From contig JAANDG010000293.1 in NCBI GenBank assembly GCA_036852015.1, positions 111,196-175,195 of the forward strand: a stretch of 64,000 bases of DNA, written 5' to 3'. Made by a program: the position numbers and the translations under genes. The notes under the pieces were generated by a model. That model searched no databases, was not told where the DNA came from, and saw only the letters and a list, made by a program, of their open reading frames with translations. Below are positions 1 to 12,842 of the stretch, piece after piece; within the stretch, counting starts at the first letter, position 1; every line of letters begins with the position of its first letter. The DNA is from Pelodera strongyloides (taxonomy: Eukaryota; Nematoda; Chromadorea; Rhabditida; Rhabditidae).

Positions 1-1414
1 TATCCGTTCATTTGCAATGCTTCTCTACATAATAATGGTCAAACGAATAAAGACGTTTATAAAGAGGCGTTTCCAATACAGTAATGCCCTAAACGCGCAA
101 AAATTGTTTCTGGCTACGGTACCTCGCCGAACTGTTTGACGGGGAATACCTCTGTGAGTTCTAGGCTTCAAGCAATGCGGTTTTCGCAGGAATATTTCTG
201 AAATTTCGGACATTCTGTACAAATAAATTGATGAAAACTTTTTTCTCGTGGGCCTCTCCCTTTAAAGGAGGAGGCTCACAAAAACTGCACCCTATATTTC
301 TGTCCTTTTATCGAAGGATGATGGTTTGACCTTCCAAGATATTACGGTGTCGCCATGTTATTTATTAATACATACAAAGATAAGTGGGTAATCATATCAT
401 AACCATAAGTCAATTTTGCGAGCTCTTGTGGAAGTAGATTTCCCAATTTTCAGGAGTATCCGGCTAGAGACACGTCAACTCTAATCTTTGATATTGTACG
501 CCGGAAAGGTTTGACTAGCGCGGTTTGGTTTTGAAATGGTGCACCCTGTTACGCCGCAAACTCACTTCCGCGCCCAGGCTTGCCAGGCCTTCTCCTGTTT
601 CTTGCGGTGCAACAATTTCGCGCCAGGGCTTCGCCGAGCAGCACCCAAGTTCCATCAATAGGTAGAGATCGTTTTACTTGTAAACCGAAAGGAGTGTGTA
701 TTATGTTTTATCGAGTTTAAATTGAGGACGTAGTATAACGGATTTGAGCTTAGTTATGTTCCTTCGTCTTACTGGAAGAAATGCTACACAGGAATACTTT
801 AAACAAACTATCCAACGCTGACAATTTCGTATTATTTATTTTCAAAAAACTAAATGCTCTAGTCTAGTAGATGATATAATAAGCATAATAGAAGAATGTA
901 AGTAGATAAGTCGGTAAGTACACAATAGACATATTCCCTTTGAAAACTATTAATATTGAAAAATTTAAACTGTACTTGTAATCTGATAAGATTAAATTTA
1001 TACGACAATTAAACAAAGCTGTAAATTTTGTGTCATGAAATATATGGAAGAAAAAGTGAAAAAATGAAAGCCTAGCTTAACGTTTCATTTTTGGTTTATG
1101 GTTTGAATCAAGTGTTGTCAAAATATAAAGGAAAAAAACGCAAGTAAGACTTGAAATTATGTTATATGTATACTAGCAGTAAAATTAACACCACGCAAAT
1201 AATTAGTGTGAAGAAATGTTTAATAAAACAGAAAAAAAGGAATCTGTGTTATTTACTTGGACCGGCGTCTTACGAAGTGAAACGAATATTGATGTGGAAA
1301 ATAAAAGTGTAAACAATGGAACGATTACAGAAATCCACCACGCACAAATAAAAACGTGTCTGGGAGGGCGTACTGCATTGCGATACTAAAAAATAATGTC
1401 TAATAGTAAGGAGG
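1..1414. other. Flank downstream of the ankyrin gene, no gene seen
   Basis: AT-rich sequence with only short spurious open frames. It probably includes the 3' untranslated region of the minus-strand ankyrin gene; a possible AATAAA on the minus strand lies at 835-840. An imperfect palindrome centred near 262 (GGGCCTC / GAGGCTC around CCCTTTAAAGG) looks like a transposon end or hairpin. I see no coding exon on either strand. Confidence 0.6.
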
Positions 1415-4400
1415 CTACGCATGATTACAAGTGTCCACTTCCTCCAGAACCCGGTCGATCTCATCGACGGCTGCAAGCCCGGCACCCGCCCACGCGCGAT
1501 CATCTAGTACCTGCAAGAGGGAAAATATTCACGAGGGTCTGTTTAGGGTGTTTCGAATTGAGGTCCCTTGTTTAACATATAACATGAATCACTTACCATC
1601 CAATACCTTACTAGATCGGTTCGTTGAAATGGTATACCGTCTTTTCGCCACGTAAGTGGAGCATTTAAAGGCACCATTTTTCACTATGTAAGTGGACCAT
1701 CGACCATGTAAGTGGATCAAGAAGGACACATAGTGTCATTGACTGTCCCTGACCGACAGTCTCCTCATTTAGAGAAACGGAAATTCAGAACAGTTTTTTT
1801 TTCAATCCACGAGCGTCGCATGAGATGAATTTTATTGTCTGTCAGAAAGTAGGAATACCTTGATGTGATCTGTTAGTAGATCCTCATCGGTCTGCGCGGC
1901 CATGTCCTTCTTCTCCGCCTCGTCTGTGGCCACTTCGGCATACTGAGGATGGGAATGGGAATCACGACGATTGGGAACCGAACCCGATGAACTGAATGGA
2001 ATATGTTAGAATAGTTGGGTCATGATGAAAACTGGACCAGAGCTTTACCCTTTACATACCTAAAAAAACATTCTAGTAAGTCAGTAGAAGTGGATGCACT
2101 CTTATCATTTCATAATTTCTACAAGTTTCACTGTCCTTTTCCATCCCGTGTGGGATGTGTGATGGATGGTAATTAAGGTTAAATGTTAAATGTTAAATGC
2201 ACCTCGAATACGTATGTTACTTGGGCCCCTCTGCAAGTGTTGCGGCTGGCGCAATTCTCTGTCTTATATTATTCTCCTCGTACCGTACCCGTACCCATGG
2301 CAGCCTTGATCCCAATAAGAGCTTACTATACATACTCGCGACAAAATAATAAAGTACAACCATACCTTTGACCATCAGCTTCTTCTACGTATCGCATCGG
2401 ACGTCTTTCCACCGTACCGGCGCCAAAACTGTAAACATGTATGAAATAACTATGCAATGATCAATAACTTTTTGTATTTCATTTGTATAAAGTGAAAAAG
2501 GCGATAGCGTACAGAAAAGAGCTTGAAACTTGTGCGAACAACGCAGGATAGTAAATAAACGTGAACCTATGTATTCTCTAATATTTATACAGTACCAGAC
2601 GACTACGCCGCCTGAGCCGTCTTTCCATGCTTATAAAACGTCTGTAACGTAGAAGAAAATCTTTACGAATGAAGACATGTATCCTTCTTTTACACGAGAT
2701 TATTCTAATTTGAGCTGCGGCACTCTTTCATATCCAAAGCGGAACAATTTATTCGAATTATACTTCCGTAACGTGAGTGTTAGCGCACGATACAGTTACT
2801 CTTTTATAGAAAAAGATAGCGATAGTTTCGTGCACAATAGATAGCATTGAAATTTGATAGACAGAATAAACTAAATGTGTGCGTTCGTTTCTTGAAACTT
2901 GATAGACAGAGTAAACTAAATGTGTGCGTTCGTTTCAATACCTCAGCTCGTCATCGTCTATAAAACCCAATGGGCGGCGCTCAATTGTAGTGCTAAATAA
3001 TTATGCACTAGCAAAAAAACTTTATTACTTTATTTATGGTCCAACATTCTATTATCATTTAATTCCGCAACTTATGCCGACACACTTTCTTATAAGTTTT
3101 AATTTGCTGAAAAAGAAATTCATTATTCGATGTGAAGAAAAACAAGAGAAGAAGGTATTCTTAGAGGGCCCAATACCTTCCAGCTCCAGACGTAAGATCC
3201 AGACGACCCATCCCTTTAAAGTTAAACATAAGTTTGCCGTACCCAGTCTCGCTTCCATTCTCTCCACTACTCGAGTATCCGCTGCTCATTTGCCGGGGAC
3301 TCGCCAGTCGACTGCCAGTTTCATGCCCGGATTGATAGCCTGAAAGAGAAGTTTTAAATTAGTTACCAAAAACTTTTAGTTGCGACGACCAAGTTGGGTT
3401 TTCAAATTCGCAAGTGTTTTGCAATACAAGGTAACAAGTTTCTTACATATGTATTATTTAGATAGAGTGAAAAATCAAAATCATACGTCGGAAATGTACA
3501 ACAGAAAAGTCGCCTAATCTTAAACGGATAAGCACTAGAGTTAATGACAAGTTAAACTCAAAACACCACATTTATATTCCAGGAAATCTTCGATTAATCA
3601 TCCTATATCTATGAGTATGGCATGCAGCTAATAGACAGTGGTTCGTCACTTACAGTACTATTCGAGATAAACATATATTATATTCACTGCTCAACCTACC
3701 GTAGTCTATCGGGCTGGCCACTCCGCCTGAGGATAGTGAACTCCCCTGCCGTCCACTCTGCCGCAATTCACTGTGAACTTTGACTTTGTTAGACTCCTTT
3801 TTGTTCCCTTTCACTTTTCCATTTAAGTCTGAAAATTCGGGAATAAATTTTGGCGTGTAAACATACTTCTTCACAATTAGGGGCAATTAAATAAGTTCAG
3901 AAACATGACGAAATCCAGGAATATTTACGGTTCCAGGCGGTGGCTAACGAAACAAAAACTGTCATGTGGGTTTCAATCTCGTGTCGGCGTAAAGTTAAAC
4001 TAAGGAATTACTTAAACTTATACTTAAATATAAACCTGTATGATTTGCGAGTGTCTTAGCCATTTGCTCGTGTCCTCTCATTCTAGCAATTGCTTGCGGA
4101 GCATGGCCAGCATTGTTGACCAGTAATGGATTAGCGCCATTATCTAACTAAAGAGGAAGTTATTATTTAATATTGAAAATATTTTGATCGGGTAACTCCG
4201 AAAAATATGGGAATAATACGGCAATTCACTGTTAGCTTACAACTCTAGCGGAGCTCTACAGGATGATATGGGTGGTGTTTGCGAACACTGGGTTTCATTT
4301 TTTGACTTACAAATTGGCGTTATTAAAATTAATATATTTATATAAAAAAATTTATTCTTTATGCCGAAAATAATTTTGCTTGGGTTTTTGGGCATGCTTG

Positions 4401-7400
4401 ATTTAGTGGCTGCATTAGGTTTCCTCCAAAAGTAGTAGAATCACGTTTTTTTGGGTGCTCGGATACTTATGGTGCGCTGTGCCTGTACGGAAACTACACC
4501 TACGACAATGAAACAAATGATTTTTTAGCAAAACTACACCACCTGAATGCGTTTTTTTCGTGAAAGTATTACTCATATAATTCTTGACCGGATCAAAGTC
4601 GGGGGCGTTCTGATTCAGACAATGGTAGCAACGAGCTCAATCATACGATCCTACCCAAGTAACGATGATACCGGAAGCGTCCACTTACCAAATACAAAGC
4701 CGCGTCCATATGATTATTGATTGCGGTCAGATGAAGTGGTGAATTTCCTCTTGAATCTCTAAGCGCTAGCACATGGGCGCGCTTCTTCTTCGACCAACAA
4801 GAGAGAAGAATGGTAAGGACCGGTACCGAACCGGAGACTGAAAAAAGTTTCAAGCAATTGAGCCATAGGAAAAGTATGAAGCTTCATTTTTGATCCGTCC
4901 ACGTTGTGGAATCTGCTTTTTTTCTGCTATTGTGCAAAAAAAACCATTTATGATTATAGCTGTTCCGTAAAGAATACGGTCACTGACAAGCAGCGATGAG
5001 CGTACAGTAAACTGCGGTACGGTAGCTTGGAAACAGGGGTACGAGCTTACAATTAGAGCTAAGGTAAGATTACGGTAACTCACAGGCGGCACAGTGAACA
5101 GCGTTGGCCAATTCGTTTGTTGTCCACAAGGCGGCATCAGAACCCATTCTCGTGAGCAGCCATTTAACAATCTGATCATGACCTGACAGACAGGCAATGT
5201 GCAACAACGATTGTCCTGAAAGGAATATAATAAGAAATTGAAACTTTAAAGCGGAATTGCACGTGGTTTTTGAATGTGTTATAGCAAATTATGTGCCCAT
5301 TGTGCACTAGCGGCATGCGTCTTAAACCCTGCAACATCATTTAAACATTCTAAAATAAAACGTGGAAAGTCCTGTTTGAAACATTGGTCAAATTTGGAAC
5401 GTTTCAGGACATAAGAAGTAACTTACCCCTACTGCTAACTGAACCCATTTCACTGCGAGCCTTTTCCACTAAATAACGTACACTGGTAAGACATCCGCCC
5501 TGCACAGCGTAAACGCAGGGAGTACAGCCTGAAACAGGGTTCTTATAATAATACTATTATAATAATATTAATTACTGTATAAAGCAGCGCACATTGCCAA
5601 TATAGCATTACAACAGTGAAGTTTGCATAGAGGTGAAACGGGTATTTCCGTGCCAGGGTTTAGGTAGAGCCTATAGGCAGGGTCCCGGTCCCAAAGTTTG
5701 TTTTATTCCGTTTTATGTTTATTGAATATTAATACTATCAATCATTGCTGAAATTGATGTTATATAGCTTGGTTTTTTTATGTCACAACTACTTATCGTA
5801 AAGACTATTTTATGATGATTGTTTACTTTTTGCTAGAGCCTGAGCCTGAGGAATAAATAAACCAACCAACTGGGCAAGCAATTTATGGTAACGCTGAAAC
5901 GTACCAAACTCGTCCCTGAAGTTCACCATCTCTTTATCGTATTTTGTAGCCACCCGGATGAAATCAATGTTGCCTGAAAGGAAGAAATCTTCCAAAAGGC
6001 TAGAAACTATTTTGAAAAGAAAATTAGTTAAATGTAATGTAATGTTTTAAATGTTTAATATACTTTCTTTTATTTCCTTTTATTAGACTTTTACCTGTTT
6101 AGCAAAATGGAGCTCTGTCAAGTTTTTGAATAAAAATATAGAAAAAAGAACGTTACACATAGGATAGTGTATTTACTAAATGCATGTAGAGTATCTGCAG
6201 TATATGCAGTCTTTTCACATCTTTGTCAATAACTCAATAAAAAGGGGGCAAACTCGCCTTGTGCTGCAGCAACATGAAGCGGCAACATTTTTGCCTTATT
6301 CGGCAGCATTCCCAGCGCTTTTCCAAAGTTCTTCAAAAACCAAAATGCCATTTCGTTGTCACCGCGGGCCACTGCCGCCATTAGAACGGATGTACCGTTT
6401 ACATCTCTGGAGGTAATTAATCAAACAATTAGTTTCGAAGTGTTTTCTCACTGAAAATGTGGACTTAACTTTCCTAAAATGCCAGTTGTTTGCTGTAACC
6501 CAACAATATAAGTTACTTGATGTTCGTCTCTAATTAAAATATTTATTATTATTTTTCCAGTAAGCATGAAGCCAAGTGTCCTACCTACGCCGCTACGACA
6601 CACCCCAGAACACAACTTTATGTACAGTATTCAATAAGACTAATATAACAGACCTGTGCATCGCCATATTGATCGTATCTCTAAGCGAGCCTTTTAGTAT
6701 CAGCTCAACACTTTTCATACTACCCTTCCCGGCGGCGATGAGCAGCGGAGTCTCTCCTGAGGAGTATTTAAATTAACTATGTTTGAGTGTACGTGTACGG
6801 TATCAACAAACTACAAATCACTACGAACATTACTCCATGGTTCCTAGCAACATCGAAAAGGACCGCGCATTTTCAGCGCCTTTTTGTCTAACAAACCCCA
6901 AAAGCATAGTCAATTTCTAGGAATTCACGAGCATTTTTTCATAAAATTGTAATAAGATACATCTCACCTATTAACGAGGAGCATTCTCGGAGTTCCGGAA
7001 CCGCAGCACATAAGTACCTAAATACTTTAGATTAAACATAAACCAAATTATGTTTTTTTCCTATTCTAGACAAACTCAACGATTCCGTTGGGGAAACCTA
7101 ATTTGCTAGTTTCAACCCTACAAATCTACAAACTCCTAATCCGGCTAGCTAAAACAGGTGTGGCTTCGGCATACCGGGCACACTCTTAGGATAAGTCCGC
7201 GTGCATTGGAAGTAAATAATAGTATGCGGTTTTCAGTTAGCCTCATGAAACCCTCCTCTTTCGTAAGCAAATTCAGAAAAAATATTTCCGTGGGCGACAT
7301 TCTCTAACTGTTTTACATCTGAACATAAAATGTCTGACCGTCATGTGTTTTTTTACATTCCTTTATTATTATTTAAGCACGCGTTTTCTTATCACTTATT

Positions 7401-10400
7401 ACACCGGAAGGTGATAAGCTTGAAACGCAAAAAGAACGGACAAAGTTTCATATAAAAAGAACTGAAACTATACAAAAAACGTTCCAGGCCTTCTAGCACT
7501 ACTGCCATATTTGTGCTGCATCAAAGCATTATTACACATTATATTCTACGTCCTTCTGCTTAAAATACTGTGGAATCCTGAGACTTCATACCTATTATAA
7601 ACGAGCAACCAATAGAAATTCGCTGTAAAGCATCTTACATAAACAGTGCCGCAATGAACTTCAGAATTTCGTCAACTACTACCGTTGTATTCCTAACTTT
7701 AGTAGTAGTTTCTACGTCGCTCAAGTGCTATTCGGGATTAGCCTCAAAAAGTAAGAATACGGTCCCTTTGGTTGAATGTCCAGCTACATCACCGTGCTGT
7801 GAAGCAATTGGGTAAGTTCTTTTTAATAATACATCGAAGTAAAGTTTTAGTTTTAGGTGTATATTAAATAAACCTTGCTTGATAGTCTTACTCATCAACG
7901 CCCGCTTCCGATCATCTCAGGAGTATTAATGGGTTTCACTCTCTCTCTCTTTCTCCCTCTCCCTCGCTCTCCCTCTCCCTTCCTCTCTCTGTTTCCATTT
8001 TTGCCATCTACATTATTTCCTTTCTCTCTTCGATCTTACTGTTAGTTGCTCTCTCTCTCTCTCTCTCTCTCTCCCCGTGTCGCTCTCTTTCACGCACATC
8101 CTCACTGTATGCTCTAATAAGAGTTATGAACCACATCATACAAATAACTTTCCCTCTTTCATTCAACTCCAATGTAACCTTCCCTTTAAATTCAGAACGC
8201 TCGACGGACGTCTCACTAAATTCGGTTGCGGTTCGGAAACTTCTGCCTGTCCTACAGAAAAGGCATTCACTTGCGGTGGTCTAGAAATGCACGGCGGCGA
8301 AGTGGTATACTGCCTATGCAAGGACTACACAGAACCACATTGTCAACCCAAAGGACAATAATTAGAATATTAATTTTTCATTTAAGTTTATTAGTAGCTT
8401 TTGAATCTTTTACACAGGTTTACAAAACCACTTTGTCAGCCAACACTGTATGTATAAAAATTTTGTCAGAAACGATACACATTCTCTCGCATCCTTGAAT
8501 GAAAGTGTGAAAATACGAGTCTTATCGGAAATTACACATTACAGTTTATAACTTTGACTTCACAGTCTTTCGCACTATCGTGCAGTGACAGAGTGTATGT
8601 AAATAAAAAAGGGTATTCCATGATTCACGCGGCTACATAACAAACAACAGAATTTACAGTAGTGCCCTTCTGTTCCAGAATTTAGTCATTACTCGCACCC
8701 CTCTGTGTCATTTTGTCACATCCAGCAAGCCAGTGAAATCCTAATACACAGACATGACAAAAACAAACAAAGCACTCTTGAGTGGATGTTATGAGTGTTT
8801 GGTGAGAGGAAACGGATACGGAAAGAAGCTTATCCGCTTCCGACACGGAGTGAGTCACTAGGGGACTAGATGGGCTCCCTTTGGTGATGGCCATCTTTGG
8901 GGAACTTGGGAACTCACTTCAGGGAATGGTGAACTCTACATAGGAACACATTTATTACTTTTGAGAACAGTTTTGTTTTAGATGGGATGTGACATCGAGG
9001 GAGCTGTTCTCGCTAAACCGACGACGTGTACTAATCAGGTCTCTGAGAAATATTACAAATTCTAAGCGTACATGATAGCCATCTACATGAACCACATCTA
9101 ATGTTAGGGAATACTTGCCACAATCAGCTACAATTTCCCGCCCTTTCAGAGAGATACCCTATTACACGGATCATTGCGCATCGTTTAGAGAGAACATGTC
9201 TGTACACGAGGTTCGTAAACAAAGCACACCAAAAGAACCGGATATGTTACGTATAATGGCTGATCGATACATAGTCTATGTGTCCGACAATTCAAGAGTG
9301 GTTTTTTCCACTGAGCAGCTTTATCACATTTCAACAGTGAGAGCAAAGATTAGACTGCGTTAATTAGGTAAACATAAGAAAATAATTTGCTGAAATGCTT
9401 GCAAAAGAGAGAGATAGAGGGAGAGAGAGATAGAGAGAGAGATAAAGAGAGCGAGAAAGCGAGAAAGAGAGAGACAGAGACAGAGAGAGTGAGAGAGAGA
9501 GAGGGAAGGAAGAAGAGACAGGGGATATTAGAAAAAAATCCGAACATGAAGCTGGACATTCAGGACATTCCCGTGCGCGGAAGGAACAAGGGATCAAAGA
9601 AGATACACGCGTTAGACGCCTTATGTAATCGATACCCCTTAGCGTGTTCTGCAAGATATGTGACGACAAATCCCTGAGAATTCCTGACGTGTGAAACACG
9701 TTTGTCTAATCAGAAAAAGGGCTAATTTGCTAGGGTTCCCCCAAATCTACGGTGTTTAGGGTTCTCCTAAATCTATACCTTACTCCGCTTTGGCAACCGA
9801 TCACTTGATGAATGATTTGTACCGGTTCTAGGTAATCTTCAAAATTATATCAATAAATCTTTTGTACTATTGACCAATGGTGCCGATCGGATTGCGCACC
9901 TTTTTCTTTCATTAACAATCTTTATCTTTATCGCAGTCATTTTGCAAACAGATTATTTGAATAGGTGCCCGAGTCACCTATTCAAATAATTATATGAGTG
10001 GCTGATCAGTTACCACCCTCATTAAAGAAATTACGAGGCTGCGCTGAGCTTATCTAAACTTGGGCTTAACGCCCGTGCTAACGGCCACTATTTACTTCGC
10101 GCAATGTGTGTCAAAGATTAGGCTTACGGCATTGCGGTCATAATGAACACCGTTTATCAACGCGCGTAAAAAACTAGACAATGCTCTTCGTTTAGCAAAT
10201 ATTCGTGAACTATCTAGAGAACTTTTCGATCTTCGACCAGCGAGACCATTTTATAGATAGACAATTGACAACTTAGTTGTCGCAATACATCAATACATGA
10301 ATGAGTAGCTAGTCCATAAGAATTGTTCAGAACTTAGACTACGTACGATAATCGATTATTTGTTGGTAAATAAAAGCGCGTCAGCCAATTTGTAATCCAC

Positions 10401-12444
10401 AAAAAATGATCCTAAAATAAAAGGTCTCTGCTCAACAAAGTGTAGTCACAAACCATAAGAAGAGTACGCCAGTTGACGGTTTACACATAATATTTGCGCG
10501 GCGTTCGACGGAGTAAAGTGTTTGACATATTGTCACCGTGCAATTATTGGACAACAATGAAGGGCAAATATAAACTGAGAACCTAAAAAGGATCACTATG
10601 CAAAGGGAAAGTGATGTCCTTCATGGGACTGAAGGAGTAAAAAGTGACTCGCCAAGGTAAAAAGTAGGCACGTGTAAAACGTTGAACAAGTATGTAGTAT
10701 AGTCAAGGACCATTGAAAGTATGAGTGAAGCCGTGAGAACACGATTTATATGGCCCGATGAGCTGCGAGAAGAACATGTTTAAAAAACACATGCTTCGGA
10801 AGCTAAGTTGCGGAGGCTACGGTCTTCAGCCACGCAAACAGCAGTATGTAAAAAGTAAAACTATACAAAACGCAGAAATCACCACACCACGCGTCAACAT
10901 GTCGCAATAGGTATATACATGATTAATCGTCAAACGTCATCTCATTTCGTTCATGTCAATCAATACAGCTTGAAAACTGGCAACAAATTAAACTATACAC
11001 TTGAAATAAGAAATATTAAAATAAAAAAATCTACAAAAAGAAAACGCACTTGACAGCGTCGTGATTCTCATATCTGACTGCATAGTGTAGAGCCGTCTGA
11101 TTGTGAATATCCTTTATAAGCAAATCATCGCGCGGCATTTGCTGCAAACAGTTGAAGTGCCGCTCTTTCGTCGCAGCAAAAACATCTGCGCAGCATTTTT
11201 GACGCTGCACCATTCTCGGACTTCGCTCCAATTGTGGAAGGGAGAGTGGATCACTAAATAATGTTGAAATCATTATGAGGCAACTAACAACAATTAACAA
11301 ATACAAATTAGCCATCATCTACTACACTGAACAAACGTCGACACATGCTCTTTTGGCACCTTGTCCGACAAAATTCAACGACCAGCTCACGTAAATTTCA
11401 GTAAATTGCGCGCGGCATCAGTGCCAGTACTATGCCAAGACATAGCGAGTCTTTTAATGTACTTATTGGAAGATACACACATCGGACTGTGCCAAACGGA
11501 ACACATTCGTTCCGTATAAATAACACAAATTTGCAGAGTCCATTACAAATAAAAATCTACAGTATGCTTCAATAACTTAAATTACAAAGAATGCATATTC
11601 TTAAACTAGTCTAGAATTAACCGCAAAGCCTAAGTCGCATTCCTCTCTATTTATTTGATTAATGATTGAACTTGCGAAAGAAGAAAGACAGAAAAGCTGG
11701 GTAGAAAACTGCGCGCACAGTCAATAGCTGAGAGTTAGTTGGGGATGGAAAATGCGGCGAGTACATAGACAAACAGACACACACACAAACTAAATACACA
11801 CAATGTGATAATGTACGCATACAAATAAAAAAATGATAACCTAATGAATGCGGCACTTGGTTATATTTTCGTACCCTATTACCTTGGCAGTCGCAACGTG
11901 GCACAAAGAAAAACGAGGAAATATTGTGCAAAATTCAAACGTTATATAATATAGTAAACTGTTTCGAACCCCGTACGGTTCTGTTCAAACTCTGTTTTAG
12001 TAAATAAAATGTCAATCGTTATTGGCAGACTATTTAGGTCACCACATAGCTGCCATAACATAATAATAATAACGCGAACCAGTATAATAGCAGTAATCCC
12101 CGTGCAATTCTACGGAATAATAGAGAATACAGGTCTATTTCTATAGCAGTGTCAAAAATAATGGGGTTTCAGATTCAGGTAAACATTTTTAGGCATGAGA
12201 TGAACGTGAAATATTAAAACACAGCGCAAAAATCTTAGAATGCAAGGCCAGCAAAGCTCCATATAACAGAAGGACCAAGCAATTCAGTATCATAGAAAAA
12301 CAACAAAAAATGACAATAAAATCACGCTCACGGCAGATTGCTATTAAAACTTGCATTCACCAATATACTCTCAATCCATGTGCTAAGAAAAACATAAACA
12401 CCTCACCTCTGATTATCCTTTTGAAGTTTACTATCCTTGGCCAT
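1415..12444 (-). CDS. Ankyrin-repeat protein, possibly synphilin-1-like (about 16 exons)
   Basis: Phase-consistent minus-strand exons: 12444-12407, 11253-11050, 7017-6968, 6756-6654, 6406-6258, 5973-5905, 5528-5427, 5215-5084, 4765-4689, 4147-4036, 3828-3700, 3339-3177, 2428-2366, then (after one unresolved small exon, perhaps about 2330-2300) 1942-1859 and 1510-1415. About 533 residues. It starts MAKDSKLQKDNQ and ends LEEVDTCNHA. Seven or eight degenerate ankyrin repeats fill residues ~45-340 (for example QTALHYAVRYENHDAVK, TPLLIAAGKGSMKSVELIL, SLLHIACLSGHDQIVKWLL, SPLHLTAINNHMDAALYLL); a Ser/Gly-rich tail (SSGYSSSGENGSETG) follows. The last repeats and the AGHAPQAIARMRGH segment recall synphilin-1 (SNCAIP), a cytoplasmic scaffold, but this is from memory only. 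Intron 5 uses a GC donor. Intron 2 contains another gene on the opposite strand. The ankyrin call is firm; the family name is not. Confidence 0.8.
7654..8361 (+). CDS. Small secreted cysteine-rich protein, ET-module/three-finger-like
   Basis: Two exons, 7654-7811 and 8196-8361, joined at phase 2 by a GTAAGT...TTCAG intron; 107 residues. The start gives an N-terminal signal peptide (MNFRISSTTTVVFLTLVVVS, residues 1-20), followed by LKCYSG. The mature part has ten cysteines: KCYSG, VECP, PCCEA, KFGC, SACP, FTCGG and YCLC...PHC. That spacing, with the CYSG start and CxC...C end, recalls the nematode ET-module and wider Ly6/three-finger proteins, which are extracellular or GPI-linked. No hydrophobic C-terminal tail is present, so it is probably freely secreted. 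The gene lies wholly inside intron 2 of the minus-strand ankyrin gene. The intron carries a CT-repeat tract. The target is unknown. Confidence 0.78.
7937..8080. repeat. CT/CTCC microsatellite tract
   Basis: Imperfect CT and CCCT runs (7937-7990) and a purer (CT)n run (8049-8075) inside the single intron of the small secreted gene. Confidence 0.9.
8602..8607 (+). terminator. Polyadenylation signal AATAAA of the small secreted gene
   Basis: A canonical AATAAA lies 240 nt after the TAA stop at 8359-8361 in AT-rich sequence, at a normal distance for a short 3' UTR. Confidence 0.45.
9407..9503. repeat. GA microsatellite
   Basis: Nearly continuous GA/GAGA with interruptions, within ankyrin intron 2. 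It makes long but meaningless open frames on both strands. Confidence 0.9.
9952..9990. repeat. Perfect 16-bp inverted repeat (hairpin)
   Basis: ATTATTTGAATAGGTG at 9952-9967 and its exact reverse complement at 9975-9990, separated by 7 nt. It lies inside ankyrin intron 2 and shows no link to a coding exon. Confidence 0.85.
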
Positions 12445-12460
12445 TTTGAAATTCCCACTT

Positions 12461-12463
12461 TCT
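12461..12463 (-). promoter_or_regulatory. Splice acceptor 17 nt upstream of the ankyrin gene start
   Basis: On the minus strand a GATGCTTTCAG acceptor ends at 12462 and the ATG follows at 12444. It is either the 3' site of a 5'-UTR intron or a spliced-leader trans-splice site. The same arrangement precedes several other genes here. Confidence 0.55.
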
Positions 12464-12842
12464 GAAAGCATCAAGCCAGACTCTCCCAGCTTCAGAGCTT
12501 CAGTCAGCTGGGCGGTTCTCTGTATGTCATCTCTGTACTCTCTTGTGTCTCTCCCAGGACCTCCCACGAATATCTTCTCTGCACTCTCTCGTATATTTGT
12601 ATGGGACTCCCCATTCTGTCTTCTCTCTCGTCTCTTCCATTTCTCTCCAATCAGTCGCGTTCGTTAAACACACATCTACGCTACAGAAAGAATGCTATCC
12701 AGTATCGCATGTCACCATTTATCAACTACTTACAAACCAGAGAATCTGCTGAAAACACCTGAGTCTATGTCTACCATATATGGTAGCTTTCTACTGTCGC
12801 GCAAAACATCGAGCTGCGGACACAATTTCGTGACGCTCGGTG

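Larger units (their letters stand above)
8608..11049. other. Intronic sequence of the ankyrin gene
   Basis: Apart from the GA tract and the hairpin I see nothing supported here. Flanking exon phases (2 into 2) join directly, so no further ankyrin exon is required. Confidence 0.6.

Noticed and set aside
2924..3343. 139-codon plus-strand open frame
   Set aside because: It overlaps a well-supported minus-strand ankyrin exon (3339-3177) antisense and has no domain.
9350..9699. Ser/Leu-rich and Arg/Glu-rich frames over the GA tract
   Set aside because: Translated microsatellite; every frame of (GA)n is open.
11050..11318. Ankyrin exon 2 read as a signal-peptide protein from 11318
   Set aside because: The hydrophobic start (MMANLYLLIVVSCLIM) is in-frame intron. 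A CATTATTTAG acceptor at 11253 joins in phase with the MAKDSK exon at 12444.
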